Source: CAUPWF01 sp964369775
Lineage (GTDB): Bacteria; Bacillota; Clostridia; Lachnospirales; Lachnospiraceae
Length of the DNA stretch: 64,000 nt
Direction of reading: 5' to 3'
NCBI GenBank assembly: GCA_964369775.1
Contig: CAYJHQ010000011.1
Coordinates: 9,842-73,841, forward strand
Made by a program: the position numbers and the translations under genes. Within the stretch, counting starts at the first letter, position 1, and every line of letters begins with the position of its first letter. The notes under the pieces are model-generated. The model worked only from the letters and a program-made list of their open reading frames with translations. It did not search any database and was not told where the DNA came from. Shown here piece after piece: positions 9,599 through 18,287 of this stretch.

Positions 9599-10033
9599 TT
9601 ATTTTATATTCATCTGGTATGCATCTCCTGCTTCCCATGTGCCGAAACCTGCTTCTTTTATAATCTTTTCAGCTTCATCTGGCGTTTTGGTTTTTAAAAT
9701 TGCCGATGCTTCACTTCCATTTGCAAAAGCGTACATATACTCAATGTTAATCCCACCTGCAACTAAGGCTTTCATCGCTTTGTATAAAGAACCTGTCTCA
9801 TGAGGAACTTTTAACGCAACGACATTTACCAATTTTGCTGTAATGCTATTGGCTTTTAAGATTTCTCTTCCCATGTCTGGATTCGATACAATCATGCGTA
9901 GCATTCCATACTCTGTTGTATCTGCAAGACTCATAGCCACAATGTCAACATTCTTTTCTGATAATAATTGTAAAATTTCATCCACACGTCCTGCTTTGTT
10001 TTCTAAAAACACTGATAATTGCTTTACACTCAT
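9599..10033 (-). CDS. Tandem ACT-domain protein
   Basis: This 144-residue protein consists of two ACT domains in tandem: about residues 3-68, starting KQLSVFLENKAGRVDEIL, and about 70-140, with GSLYKAMKALVAGGINIEYMYAF. ACT domains bind amino acids. This short double-ACT type is the usual last gene of ior-paaK clusters in anaerobes. It is therefore probably an aromatic amino-acid sensor or allosteric partner for the pathway, which is inference. It follows paaK by 32 bases with a good Shine-Dalgarno (AAAGGGG) and is followed by the operon terminator. Confidence 0.85.
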   Translation of the reverse strand: MSVKQLSVFLENKAGRVDEILQLLSEKNVDIVAMSLADTTEYGMLRMIVSNPDMGREILKANSITAKLVNVVALKVPHETGSLYKAMKALVAGGINIEYMYAFANGSEASAILKTKTPDEAEKIIKEAGFGTWEAGDAYQMNIK

Positions 10034-10065
10034 AATTTCTCGCCCCTTTCTAATCCATGGAAAAT

Positions 10066-11382
10066 CTATGTCGTCCTGTTATCAATTACTCTCTTTGCTT
10101 TTCCTTCACTTCTCTCAATTGTCTTTGGCTCTACTAATTTAACTTTTACTCCAATTCCTAAGGCATGCTTTAGAATATCCGAAATTTTTAATTTGAGTTG
10201 TTCTAATTCTTTGATTTCATCTGAGAAAAATTCTTCGTCCACTTCTACCATAACAGTTAGCTGATCCATATTGTTAACTCTGTCTATAATTAATTGATAA
10301 TGAGGGGAAACCCCTTCACCTACGGATAATAAAGCAGATTCTACTTGCGTTGGGAATACATTTACACCACGAATCACCTTCATATCATCCGTTCTTCCTT
10401 TGAACTTTGATATTCTTGGAAGGGTTCTTCCACACTCGCAAGTATCATAATCGATACTTGTCAAATCTTTAGTACGATAGCGAATCAACGGCATAGCCTC
10501 TTTATCTAAGGTTGTAAAAATCAATTCTCCTGTCTCACCATTTTTACAAGCGTTTCCAGTAATTTGATCTAGTACCTCTGGATAGAAATGATCATGAAAT
10601 ACATGAAGACCTTTGTGATAAGCACAATCGATTGCAACCCCTGGTCCTAAGATTTCACATAAGCCGTAAATATCAAAACATTCAATTTTTAATGTCTCTT
10701 CAATCTGTTTTCTCATCTCGTCCGTCCAAGGTTCCGCACCATGTATTCCAACTTTTAGCTTTAACTTATCTACCAACCCTGCTTCTTTGATAGACTCTGC
10801 TAAATACACTGCATAAGATGGCGTACAAGTAAGAGCTGTTGCTCCAAAATCCTCCATACACATCATCTGCCTTTGCGTATTTCCAGAGGACATCGGCACC
10901 GCCAATGCACCTAATGCACGTGCACCTAAATCTACTCCAATTCCACCTGTAAAGAGTCCGTATCCATAAGCCACATGAATGATGTCTTCTTCTGAAAGAC
11001 CTGTCATCTCTAGGCATCTGGCCATACATTCTCCCCAGAGCTGTACATCTGCCTCCGTATAAGATGCCAACGTCAACTTTCCTGTAGTTCCAGATGTCCC
11101 TTGTACTCTCGCCACTTTTTCCTTTGGCACTGCAAGAAGTCCAAATGGATAGTTATCTCTTAAATCCTCTTTTGTTGTAAATGGAAGTTTTTCTATATCT
11201 TCAATTGTTTTAATATCTTCTGGCTCCACACCAGCATCAATCATTTTTTTTCTATAAAATGGAACATTTTCATAAACTCTTTTTACTAAATCTCTCAGTT
11301 TTTCACTTTGTAAAGCTGCCATCTCGTCTGCACTCATGCACTCGATTTTGGGATCTCTAATACGGATTGTCTTATCCATCAT
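10066..11382 (-). CDS. paaK: Phenylacetate-CoA ligase family (aryl-CoA ligase)
   Basis: This 438-residue adenylate-forming enzyme has the P-loop-like motif VQGTSGTTGKLTLAS at about residues 92-106 and the family blocks FDIYGLCEILGPGVA and LIRYRTKDLT. The C-terminal domain has GRTDDMKVIRGVNVFPTQ. It activates arylacetates (phenylacetate or indoleacetate) to CoA esters. Next to iorAB it may run in reverse, making ATP from arylacetyl-CoA. That use is inference from anaerobe and archaeal pathways. Two adjacent ATGs (11382 and 11379) are possible. GAGG precedes them by 5 or 8 bases. Confidence 0.9.
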   Translation of the reverse strand: MMDKTIRIRDPKIECMSADEMAALQSEKLRDLVKRVYENVPFYRKKMIDAGVEPEDIKTIEDIEKLPFTTKEDLRDNYPFGLLAVPKEKVARVQGTSGTTGKLTLASYTEADVQLWGECMARCLEMTGLSEEDIIHVAYGYGLFTGGIGVDLGARALGALAVPMSSGNTQRQMMCMEDFGATALTCTPSYAVYLAESIKEAGLVDKLKLKVGIHGAEPWTDEMRKQIEETLKIECFDIYGLCEILGPGVAIDCAYHKGLHVFHDHFYPEVLDQITGNACKNGETGELIFTTLDKEAMPLIRYRTKDLTSIDYDTCECGRTLPRISKFKGRTDDMKVIRGVNVFPTQVESALLSVGEGVSPHYQLIIDRVNNMDQLTVMVEVDEEFFSDEIKELEQLKLKISDILKHALGIGVKVKLVEPKTIERSEGKAKRVIDNRTT

Positions 11383-11397
11383 TCCATCCTCACTTAT

Positions 11398-11973
11398 TTA
11401 GTTTTTATAGTTTAGCCCTTCTTCAAAGGCCTTGACATTTACATCAACTGTTTTTGGTGGAACTGTGTTTTTAATTACATTTATCCACTCTTCTTTTGAA
11501 AAATCCATGAACTGTGATGCTAAACCTAATACAATCAAGTTAAATACTCTTGGATTTCCAATTTCTTTTGCTTTGTCCATAGCTTTAATCGAATATACCT
11601 TATGTTCTTTTGATAGATTTTCAATAATATCTTTTGGATACTCGGCTGCACCAATTACTACTGGCATCGGATCAATACGAAGGTCATTGATAATTAGTAC
11701 TCCATCTTTCTTCAAGAAATGTGCATAGCGAAGTGCTTCTAATCTTTCAAATGCTATGATAACATCTGCTTGTCCCTCTTCTACGATAGGTTCCGCCACG
11801 TTATCTCCGTAACGCACATAAGTAACTACACTTCCTCCTCTTTGCGCCATTCCATGCACTTCAGATAGCTTCACTTCATATCCTCCTGCAATTGCAAGAC
11901 CCCCAAGGATTCTACTCGTTAGAAGTGTTCCTTGTCCTCCAACTCCAACAATCATAATATTTTTTGTAGTCAT
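11398..11973 (-). CDS. iorB: Indolepyruvate:ferredoxin oxidoreductase beta subunit
   Basis: This 191-residue protein is the gamma/beta-type subunit of 2-oxoacid:ferredoxin oxidoreductases. It opens with IMIVGVGGQGTLLTSRILGG and continues with EVHGMAQRGGSVVTYVRYG, both family signatures. It pairs with IorA to decarboxylate aryl pyruvates to arylacetyl-CoA while reducing ferredoxin. Its ATG overlaps the iorA stop as TAATG, so the two are translationally coupled. paaK follows after 15 bases. Confidence 0.94.
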   Translation of the reverse strand: MTTKNIMIVGVGGQGTLLTSRILGGLAIAGGYEVKLSEVHGMAQRGGSVVTYVRYGDNVAEPIVEEGQADVIIAFERLEALRYAHFLKKDGVLIINDLRIDPMPVVIGAAEYPKDIIENLSKEHKVYSIKAMDKAKEIGNPRVFNLIVLGLASQFMDFSKEEWINVIKNTVPPKTVDVNVKAFEEGLNYKN

Positions 11974-13715
11974 TACTTGTCACCTACCTTTTCTATAGCA
12001 TCAAATTTACATAACTTCTGACAAAGCCCACATCCTGTACACATCGTATCATCAATGGTTATTGTTTTGTCATCATTCTTTGTAATTGATGGACATCCTG
12101 GCTTTAGACAAGCTCCACATTTTTTACATTTCTCTTTAGAAGCCACGCAATGTGGTTTTTTTGCCTTTGATAAAAGTACACAAGGTGTCACTGTAATAAT
12201 TACAGACACTTCTTCTCTTGCTACCTCTTCTTTTACCGCTTCTTCTACTTCATCGATTTCAAGCGCATTTACTACTCTAACATTTTTCACTCCAATTGCT
12301 TTACAAAGTTCTGGGATATCAATCGCATTAGCGTGATCTCCTTGCAATGTCTTCCCTGTTGCCGCATGCTCTTGGTGTCCTGTCATACCAGTTGTAGAGT
12401 TGTCCATAATAATAACCGTTCCCGTACTGTTGTTGTACACCATATTGATTAATGAATTCACTCCTGTATGCATAAAAGTTGAATCTCCGATACAGGCTAC
12501 CCAATTCCTGATGTAATCTGCACCCTTTGACTTTTCCATACCATGCAAACTACTGATGCTTGCTCCCATACAGATTGTAGTCTCTACCACACCTAGTGGT
12601 GGCGCTGACCCGAGTGTATAACAGCCGATATCTCCTGCCGCATGGATCCCTAATTTTTTCAATACATAGTACACACTTCTATGTGGACATCCTGAACATA
12701 AAATCGGTGGACGTGGTGGTACTTGAGCTGGTGTTTTTATCTCAATCGTTTCTCCAAGGATTGCACTCTTAATCATATTAGCACTGTATTCTCCTAATAC
12801 AGTAAAAATTTCTTTTCCAACACAAGAAATTCCCCAAGATTTCACTTGCATCTCGATGACTGGATCTAATTCTTCAATTATGTAAAGTTTGTCTACTTTT
12901 GAAGCGAAGTCTTCGATTAATTTCTTTGGCAATGGATTCACCATTCCAAGCTTTAGTACAGAGGCGTTTGGAAGTGCTTCTTTTACGTACAAGTAAGGAA
13001 TTCCACTTGTAATTACACCAATTTTTTTATCATTTACCTCGACTGTGTTGATAGCCATCGAATTGGCCGCTTCTGCCAGTTCTTGGTTTCTTTGCTCAAT
13101 AACAGCATGTCTTGCTTTTGCGTTTGCTGGTGTCATAACATTCTTTGGAATGTTCTTTTCATAAGCCTTATCTGCTACTTCTACTCTTTCACATAACTCA
13201 ACTTCTCCTTGAGAGTGAGCTAATCTCGTAGTCGTTCTTAAGATAAATGGGCGATCATATTTCTCTGAATACTCAAATGCAAGCTTTACAAATTCTTTTG
13301 CTTCTTGGCTTGTAGATGGCTCTAGAACTGGTACTTGGGCTGCTCTTGCAACCATTCTTGTATCTTGTTCATTCTGCGAACTATAAAGACCTGGATCATC
13401 TGCTACTGCAAATAATAACCCTCCATTTACTCCCATGTAAGCTGCTGTGTAAAGAGGATCTGAAGCTACGTTTAGTCCAACGTGCTTCATAACTGCCATC
13501 GCTCTTGTTCCTGCTACACTTGCTCCAATTGCAACCTCTGCTGCTACCTTTTCATTTGGTGACCACTCGCAATAGAGGTCATCTTTGTATTGCACTATAT
13601 ACTCACTAATTTCTGTACTTGGGGTTCCTGGGTAAGCGGCTGATAGTTTAACACCAGCCTCATATGCACCTCGTGCAATCGCTTCATTCCCAAGCATAAT
13701 TGCTTTTTTTGACAT
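11973..13715 (-). CDS. iorA: Indolepyruvate:ferredoxin oxidoreductase alpha subunit
   Basis: This 580-residue protein has the pyrimidine-binding domain first (MLGNEAIARGAYEAGV, AAYPGTPSTEI). The thiamine-diphosphate domain follows (CSGCPHRSVYYVL, GDIGCYTLG, GDSTFMHTGVNSL, MDNSTTGMTGHQ). Two C-terminal 4Fe-4S clusters end it: CxxCxxCxxxxCP at about residues 529-541 and CxxCxxCxxxC at about 560-570. The length is normal for IorA. The enzyme oxidises transaminated aromatic amino acids, indolepyruvate and phenylpyruvate, and reduces ferredoxin. It is the second gene after ridA, which fits because RidA clears reactive enamines formed around PLP enzymes. The organism must be strictly anaerobic or protect this oxygen-sensitive enzyme. 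Confidence 0.95.
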   Translation of the reverse strand: MSKKAIMLGNEAIARGAYEAGVKLSAAYPGTPSTEISEYIVQYKDDLYCEWSPNEKVAAEVAIGASVAGTRAMAVMKHVGLNVASDPLYTAAYMGVNGGLLFAVADDPGLYSSQNEQDTRMVARAAQVPVLEPSTSQEAKEFVKLAFEYSEKYDRPFILRTTTRLAHSQGEVELCERVEVADKAYEKNIPKNVMTPANAKARHAVIEQRNQELAEAANSMAINTVEVNDKKIGVITSGIPYLYVKEALPNASVLKLGMVNPLPKKLIEDFASKVDKLYIIEELDPVIEMQVKSWGISCVGKEIFTVLGEYSANMIKSAILGETIEIKTPAQVPPRPPILCSGCPHRSVYYVLKKLGIHAAGDIGCYTLGSAPPLGVVETTICMGASISSLHGMEKSKGADYIRNWVACIGDSTFMHTGVNSLINMVYNNSTGTVIIMDNSTTGMTGHQEHAATGKTLQGDHANAIDIPELCKAIGVKNVRVVNALEIDEVEEAVKEEVAREEVSVIITVTPCVLLSKAKKPHCVASKEKCKKCGACLKPGCPSITKNDDKTITIDDTMCTGCGLCQKLCKFDAIEKVGDK

Positions 13716-13746
13716 GTTTTCATTCCTCTCTAATAGCTAAGATAGC

Positions 13747-14121
13747 TTACTCTACAACTGCAATCAATTCAACTTCAACCAACACGTTTAGTGGTAGTGT
13801 TTTTACTGCAACACAACTTCTTGCTGGCTTACCTGTAAAATACTTTGCATATACTTCATTAAATTCAGCAAAATTCCCCATGTCACTTAGAAAACATGTT
13901 GTTTTTAATACTTTGTCAAAATCTGTTCCTGCTGCTTCAAGAACTGCTGCTAAATTTTTACACACTTGCTCAGTCTGCTCACTGATTGTTGTTACTTCTA
14001 CTTTACTAGTCTCAGGATTAATAGGAACTTGTCCCGCTGAATAAAACATTCCATTGTGTACATACCCTTGTGAATATGGTCCTAACGCTTTTGGTGCTTT
14101 CTCTGTTGATACTACTTTCAT
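13747..14121 (-). CDS. ridA: RidA family enamine/imine deaminase
   Basis: This 124-residue protein fits the RidA (YjgF/YER057c) family. It shows LGPYSQGYVHNGMFYSAGQVP, a central helix, and PARSCVAVKTLPLNVLVEVE, whose arginine is the carboxylate-binding residue of active RidA proteins. It hydrolyses 2-aminoacrylate and other reactive enamines from PLP chemistry. It is the first gene of the ior operon, 31 bases before iorA, with AAAGGAG before its start. The placement suggests protection of, or imine hydrolysis within, aromatic amino-acid fermentation, which is inference. Confidence 0.93.
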   Translation of the reverse strand: MKVVSTEKAPKALGPYSQGYVHNGMFYSAGQVPINPETSKVEVTTISEQTEQVCKNLAAVLEAAGTDFDKVLKTTCFLSDMGNFAEFNEVYAKYFTGKPARSCVAVKTLPLNVLVEVELIAVVE

Positions 14122-14231
14122 CTCTATCTTCTCCTTTAAATTGTTTTACTTTAGCAATAACTACGATAAAAGACTATGCTATCTTATATTTTACCTAAAA
14201 TTCTCTTAAATTGGAAGAACTATTTTCCAAA

Positions 14232-15605
14232 TCATCTAGTTATATTTTTTACCCACTTCCCGCTTTTGAACCTAAAGTACGCCACGGTCATCTTTATAAA
14301 CTCATCACTTAATAACAGCATATATACAATCGGCACACTAAGCTCCCATACAAATGCCGCTAATGCCGCAAGGGGTATAGATAATCCCCACATGATACAG
14401 GTGTCTACGATTAATGAAAATCTAATATCCCCACCTGAACGCAAAACTCCTACGATTAAAGTCATTGACATGGTCATACACACCACATTGAAGCTCATTA
14501 TAGTAGTCATTGAACTCAAATACTCCTGTGCTTCCACACCGAGTGCCATATTCGCTTTTACAATTGGTGTTGCAATCGTAATCATGATCCCTCCTAGAAT
14601 ACCTAGGGTTAATGCCAGCATTAAAAATCGTTTTGCGTATGCTTTTGCATGTTCAAATTTATACTCACCAATTGTCTTTCCTAGATAGATAGAAGTTGCC
14701 CCACCAATTCCCATTACTACTACCATAGCAAATTGACGCATCACCTGGGTTACAGCATTTGCAGCCACCACTGAACTCCCCATGTTTCCAAGTATGACAG
14801 AGTGCATGGAAAATCCTAATCCCCACACTGATTCGTTGATAATAACTGGTGTAGCATATTTGATGTAATCACCAAATAGTAGTTTATCAAAATGAAAACA
14901 ATCTTTTATACGAAGTGAAATCAACTTATTAATTTTCTTCGCATAAAAAAGTACAATGGCAAATTCAATAATTCTTGCTATTAGTGTCCCTATTGCGGCT
15001 CCTACAATCCCAAGCTTTGGAAATCCAAATAAACCAAAGATTAATACAGCATTTACTCCTATATTCACCCCTAAAGAAATACTATAAGTGACAGTTGCAA
15101 TAATCACCCTTTGCATGCTACGCATCACATACAAATAGACTTGTGTCATTCCCATTAGTACATATGAAAACGAAATCACTCTTAAGTATTTCACCGCCTC
15201 TGCGATTACTGCATCATCTGAAGTAAATATACCCATAAGCTGTTCTGGAAACAATTGCGCAATTACGGTAAATGCTACCCCTACAATTACGCTACTCACC
15301 ATTCCCATACCTAAGATTTTTTCTATAGTTCGGAAATCATTTTTTCCATAATATTGTGACGTCATTATTGTAATCCCTGACACAATTCCAAAGTAAATTA
15401 ATGACATTACAAACTGAATCTGTCCTGCAAGTGAAGAAGCTGATAATACGTCTTCTCCTACACTTCCAAGCATCGCAACATCTGCCGCTGTAACTCCTAC
15501 ATTGATTAAATTTTGTAATGCCATAGGCACTACTAAAGCCAAAACCGATATATAGAATTCCTTCCAGTTTATATTCAAGTGCTCTTCATTTTTAAACTTT
15601 AACAC
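14232..15605 (-). CDS. MATE family efflux transporter (second of tandem pair)
   Basis: This 457-residue membrane protein has about twelve hydrophobic segments and the duplicated MATE layout. Recognisable pieces are VALVVPMALQNLINVGVTAADVAMLG near the N-terminus and ASSLAGQIQFVMS. These carriers export drugs or metabolites using sodium or proton gradients. It starts with GTG inside the end of the upstream MATE gene (14-base overlap), so the two are probably translated together and could form a two-part exporter. The substrate is unknown. Confidence 0.9.
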   Translation of the reverse strand: MLKFKNEEHLNINWKEFYISVLALVVPMALQNLINVGVTAADVAMLGSVGEDVLSASSLAGQIQFVMSLIYFGIVSGITIMTSQYYGKNDFRTIEKILGMGMVSSVIVGVAFTVIAQLFPEQLMGIFTSDDAVIAEAVKYLRVISFSYVLMGMTQVYLYVMRSMQRVIIATVTYSISLGVNIGVNAVLIFGLFGFPKLGIVGAAIGTLIARIIEFAIVLFYAKKINKLISLRIKDCFHFDKLLFGDYIKYATPVIINESVWGLGFSMHSVILGNMGSSVVAANAVTQVMRQFAMVVVMGIGGATSIYLGKTIGEYKFEHAKAYAKRFLMLALTLGILGGIMITIATPIVKANMALGVEAQEYLSSMTTIMSFNVVCMTMSMTLIVGVLRSGGDIRFSLIVDTCIMWGLSIPLAALAAFVWELSVPIVYMLLLSDEFIKMTVAYFRFKSGKWVKNITR

Positions 15606-16896
15606 GCTCCATCTTTCTCCTCTTTAGTATTTTTCGCCCATACACTATTCCTACCATAGCAACTGCAGTGAACGGAAATGCCATCCATACACCGATCAAT
15701 CCAAAAAAATTAGGTAGTATTAGTGTGAACAACGGTGCAATAGCCAATGTCTCACAATATGTAGCAACAATAGCACTTTTTGAATCTCCCATCGCATTTT
15801 GAGTAGCTGTATAAAATTTAACAACAGCTATTAATATAAATGCTAGAGAACTCATTCGCATTCCTATTTCAAAATATTCCCTTGTAATTCCTGATACGCC
15901 AAAGAATTCTGCTAATTGTGCTGTGCAAACTAAACACAGTATTGTTGCTATCAATGCTATTGTAACACTCATCCTTCTCCCAATCTTTTTAATGTATTTC
16001 AGTTCTTCTTTCTTTCCTGCACCAGAATATAAACTGATGAGAGGCTGCACGCCCTCCCCCACTCCAAACAAAATATTTTGCATCGGAAATGTAACATAAG
16101 AAATTACAGCGTAGCAAGCTACCGCTTCTGCGCCCCCATATCTGAGGCACATAAAATTAGAAAAAATCAAAACCAACGATGGTGCCATCGATAAACCAAA
16201 TGGGGCAAGACCTGTCTTACAGATTTTCCCAAAATCTTTTTTCTTCCAATTTATTTTTAAAGTTTTAGGCTCTTTATCCACTTTTACCAAGAATACAAGA
16301 GATAGTAATACCACTACACTTTGTGCCACAACAGTGCCTATCCCTGCCCCTTGTATTCCCATTCCCATTACAAAAATCAAAAAATAATTCACACATAGAT
16401 TTACAAACAAACCTATAATTGATGCTGCCATCGCATGAATCGGCATATTCTTATTTCTAAGCAGAGGGACAAGTCCTGTTCCCAATACTTGCAAGCAAGC
16501 ACCTGAAACCACAATACTGATATAACTTTTTGCCTCTTCGTACACTCCTCCTTCTGCCCCTAATATGATTAAGAGCTGACTATGTGTAAAAAGAAGTGTA
16601 CAACTAGTCACTACTCCTACTATCAGAAGTAATACTACCGTTTCCATAAAAAGAGTTTGTCCCCTTTTTTTATCACCTCTTCCTATGCTTTGCCCGTATA
16701 AGATACTCCCTCCCGATCCAATTCCTATTCCTATTGCTGTTATCACAGCTTGAATTGGCCATGCTATGTTAATTGCCGCAAGACCTAAATCACCTGTTGC
16801 TCTACCTACAAACATGCCATCCATGATTCCATAAAAACTTGCTAGCATAAATGCCAACATTGTTGGAATACAATTTTTCAATATTATCTTTAGCAT
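15592..16896 (-). CDS. MATE family efflux transporter (first of tandem pair)
   Basis: The 434-residue product shows the MATE pattern: ILKNCIPTMLAFMLASFYGIMDGMFVG, AINIAWPIQAV and a repeat in the second half (MCLRYGGAEAVACYAVISYV). The start was set at 16896 because GGAGG lies 7 bases before this ATG. An in-frame extension to 16986 would add 30 residues unlike the family and would cross the twin palindromes. It overlaps the next MATE gene. Paired TTTTCATGAAA palindromes upstream suggest repressor control. Confidence 0.9.
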   Translation of the reverse strand: MLKIILKNCIPTMLAFMLASFYGIMDGMFVGRATGDLGLAAINIAWPIQAVITAIGIGIGSGGSILYGQSIGRGDKKRGQTLFMETVVLLLIVGVVTSCTLLFTHSQLLIILGAEGGVYEEAKSYISIVVSGACLQVLGTGLVPLLRNKNMPIHAMAASIIGLFVNLCVNYFLIFVMGMGIQGAGIGTVVAQSVVVLLSLVFLVKVDKEPKTLKINWKKKDFGKICKTGLAPFGLSMAPSLVLIFSNFMCLRYGGAEAVACYAVISYVTFPMQNILFGVGEGVQPLISLYSGAGKKEELKYIKKIGRRMSVTIALIATILCLVCTAQLAEFFGVSGITREYFEIGMRMSSLAFILIAVVKFYTATQNAMGDSKSAIVATYCETLAIAPLFTLILPNFFGLIGVWMAFPFTAVAMVGIVYGRKILKRRKMERVKV

Positions 16897-16933
16897 AATA
16901 AATCCTCCAGTTAATTCAAGACATACTAGCATA

Positions 16934-16967
16934 TTTTCATGAAAAATTCTATGGATTTTCATGAAAT
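16934..16967. promoter_or_regulatory. Twin palindromic operators before the MATE pair
   Basis: TTTTCATGAAAA (16934-16945) and TTTTCATGAAAT (16956-16967) are two near-identical palindromes spaced 22 bases start to start, about two helical turns. On the minus strand one falls in the spacer of a weak candidate promoter (TTTATC, 17 bases, TAGAAT) and the other just past its -10. That layout is typical of repressor sites. No regulator gene is adjacent. Confidence 0.5.
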
Positions 16968-16972
16968 AGATA

Positions 16973-17014
16973 AAAAAACTTTGCAAAAGATTCTATATCT
17001 TTTACAAAGTTTTT
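16973..17014 (-). terminator. Terminator of the hrcA-grpE-dnaK-dnaJ operon
   Basis: The inverted repeat runs from AAAAAACTTTG (16973-16983) to CAAAGTTTTT (17005-17014), with an inner AAAAGA/TCTTTT stem. On the minus strand the stem is followed by a run of T. It lies 16 bases after the dnaJ stop. Confidence 0.85.
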
Positions 17015-17029
17015 CCTTTATTACTTCTT

Positions 17030-18211
17030 TTAGTCTTCAAACGTCTCTTTTATCTTGTCCATAAACCCTTTTTTCTTATGCTTTACACTCGCTCCTTCAC
17101 CATCTTGATTGAGTGAACCTCCCATAAGTTCATCGTACTTCACCAGTGCTTCTCTTGCCTCTGCACTCATTTTATCAGGTGTTTGTATAATAAGTGTTAC
17201 GTAGTGATCTCCTCTCGTATTTGAATTTCTAAGAGATGGCACCCCTTTTCCACTTAATCTAATCTTTGTATCAGTCTTTGTACCTGGTTTCACACTGTAC
17301 AACACTTCCCCATCGACTGTCTTTATCTTAACACTTGCACCTAATGCTGCTTGAGGGAATGTAATTGAAACTGTTGAAAAGATATTCATATCTTGTCTTG
17401 CAAAGATCGGGTGTCTCGATACATTTACCTCTACTAATAAATCACCACGAGGTCCTCCGTTAACTCCTGGCTCTCCTTTGTCTCTAATACGAATACTCTG
17501 TCCATTATCGATTCCCGCTGGAATGCTAACTTGAATCTTCTTCTTACTAGATACATAACCAGTCCCAGAACAATCTGCACATCTCTCCTTGATGATCTTA
17601 CCTGTTCCTCTACAATCTGGACAAGTTTGAACATTTTGCACTGTACCAAAGAAAGATTGAGATGTATACACAACTTGACCTTTCCCTCCGCACTTAGAAC
17701 AGGTCTCCGGAGTAGTTCCTGCTTTTGCTCCTGTTCCGTTACAAGTCTTACATGGATCTTTTATTATTACATCTAACTCTTTGTCACAACCAAATACAGC
17801 TTCCTCAAACGTTATGCGCACACTCTTTCTTATATTTGCACCTTTCATCGGGCTATTTCCTGATCTTCCTCTCGAGCGACTACCGCCAAATATATCTCCA
17901 AATATATCTCCGAATATATCTCCAAAATCAGCTCCATTAAAATCAAAACCGCCAAAACCGCCTGCTCCACCACCGCCATTTTCAAAGGCAGCATGTCCAA
18001 ACTGGTCATACTGTTGTCTTTTTTCTGTATCACTAAGTACTGCGTACGCTTCCGAAGCTTCTTTAAATTTTTTCTCAGCTTCTGCATCACCTGGGTTTAC
18101 GTCTGGGTGGTATTTTTTAGCTAACACTCTATAAGCCTTTTTCAATTCTGCTTCATTTGCAGTTTTCCCTACACCTAAGACTTCATAATAATCTCTTTTT
18201 GTTTCTGCCAT
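17030..18211 (-). CDS. dnaJ: Chaperone protein DnaJ
   Basis: This is a full-length type I Hsp40 of 393 residues. The J domain has HPD at 35-37. A Gly/Phe region contains three GDIF repeats. Four zinc-finger repeats follow (CKTCNGTG, CSKCGGKG, CPDCRGTG, CADCSGTG), and then the C-terminal substrate-binding domains. It stimulates DnaK ATPase and delivers unfolded clients. It is the last gene of the heat-shock operon and follows dnaK after a 76-base spacer containing a perfect hairpin. Confidence 0.98.
   Translation of the reverse strand: MAETKRDYYEVLGVGKTANEAELKKAYRVLAKKYHPDVNPGDAEAEKKFKEASEAYAVLSDTEKRQQYDQFGHAAFENGGGGAGGFGGFDFNGADFGDIFGDIFGDIFGGSRSRGRSGNSPMKGANIRKSVRITFEEAVFGCDKELDVIIKDPCKTCNGTGAKAGTTPETCSKCGGKGQVVYTSQSFFGTVQNVQTCPDCRGTGKIIKERCADCSGTGYVSSKKKIQVSIPAGIDNGQSIRIRDKGEPGVNGGPRGDLLVEVNVSRHPIFARQDMNIFSTVSITFPQAALGASVKIKTVDGEVLYSVKPGTKTDTKIRLSGKGVPSLRNSNTRGDHYVTLIIQTPDKMSAEAREALVKYDELMGGSLNQDGEGASVKHKKKGFMDKIKETFED
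17888..17923. repeat. Three tandem 12-base repeats inside dnaJ
   Basis: The unit AAATATATCTCC occurs three times (17888-17899, 17900-17911, and 17912-17923 with one change). Read on the coding strand each unit encodes GDIF in the Gly/Phe linker. Similar repeats are common in DnaJ. A repeat of 12 bases could expand or contract in frame. Confidence 0.85.
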
Positions 18212-18238
18212 TTTTCTTACCTTTCTTACATGCGGAAA

Positions 18239-18266
18239 TTCTACAAGATATCTCTATCTTGTAGAA
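18239..18266 (-). other. Perfect intercistronic hairpin between dnaK and dnaJ
   Basis: TTCTACAAGATA (18239-18250) and TATCTTGTAGAA (18255-18266) form a 12-base perfect stem with a TCTC loop. No U-tract follows on the minus strand (TTTCCGC), so it is a poor terminator. It could be an mRNA processing or stability element that sets the dnaK:dnaJ ratio, which is inference. Confidence 0.6.
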
Positions 18267-18287
18267 TATTCTCACTTGTTTATACGC

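Noticed and set aside
17845..18090. Open frame rich in EIYSEIYLEIYL repeats
   Set aside because: It is the shadow of the dnaJ Gly/Phe repeats in another frame.
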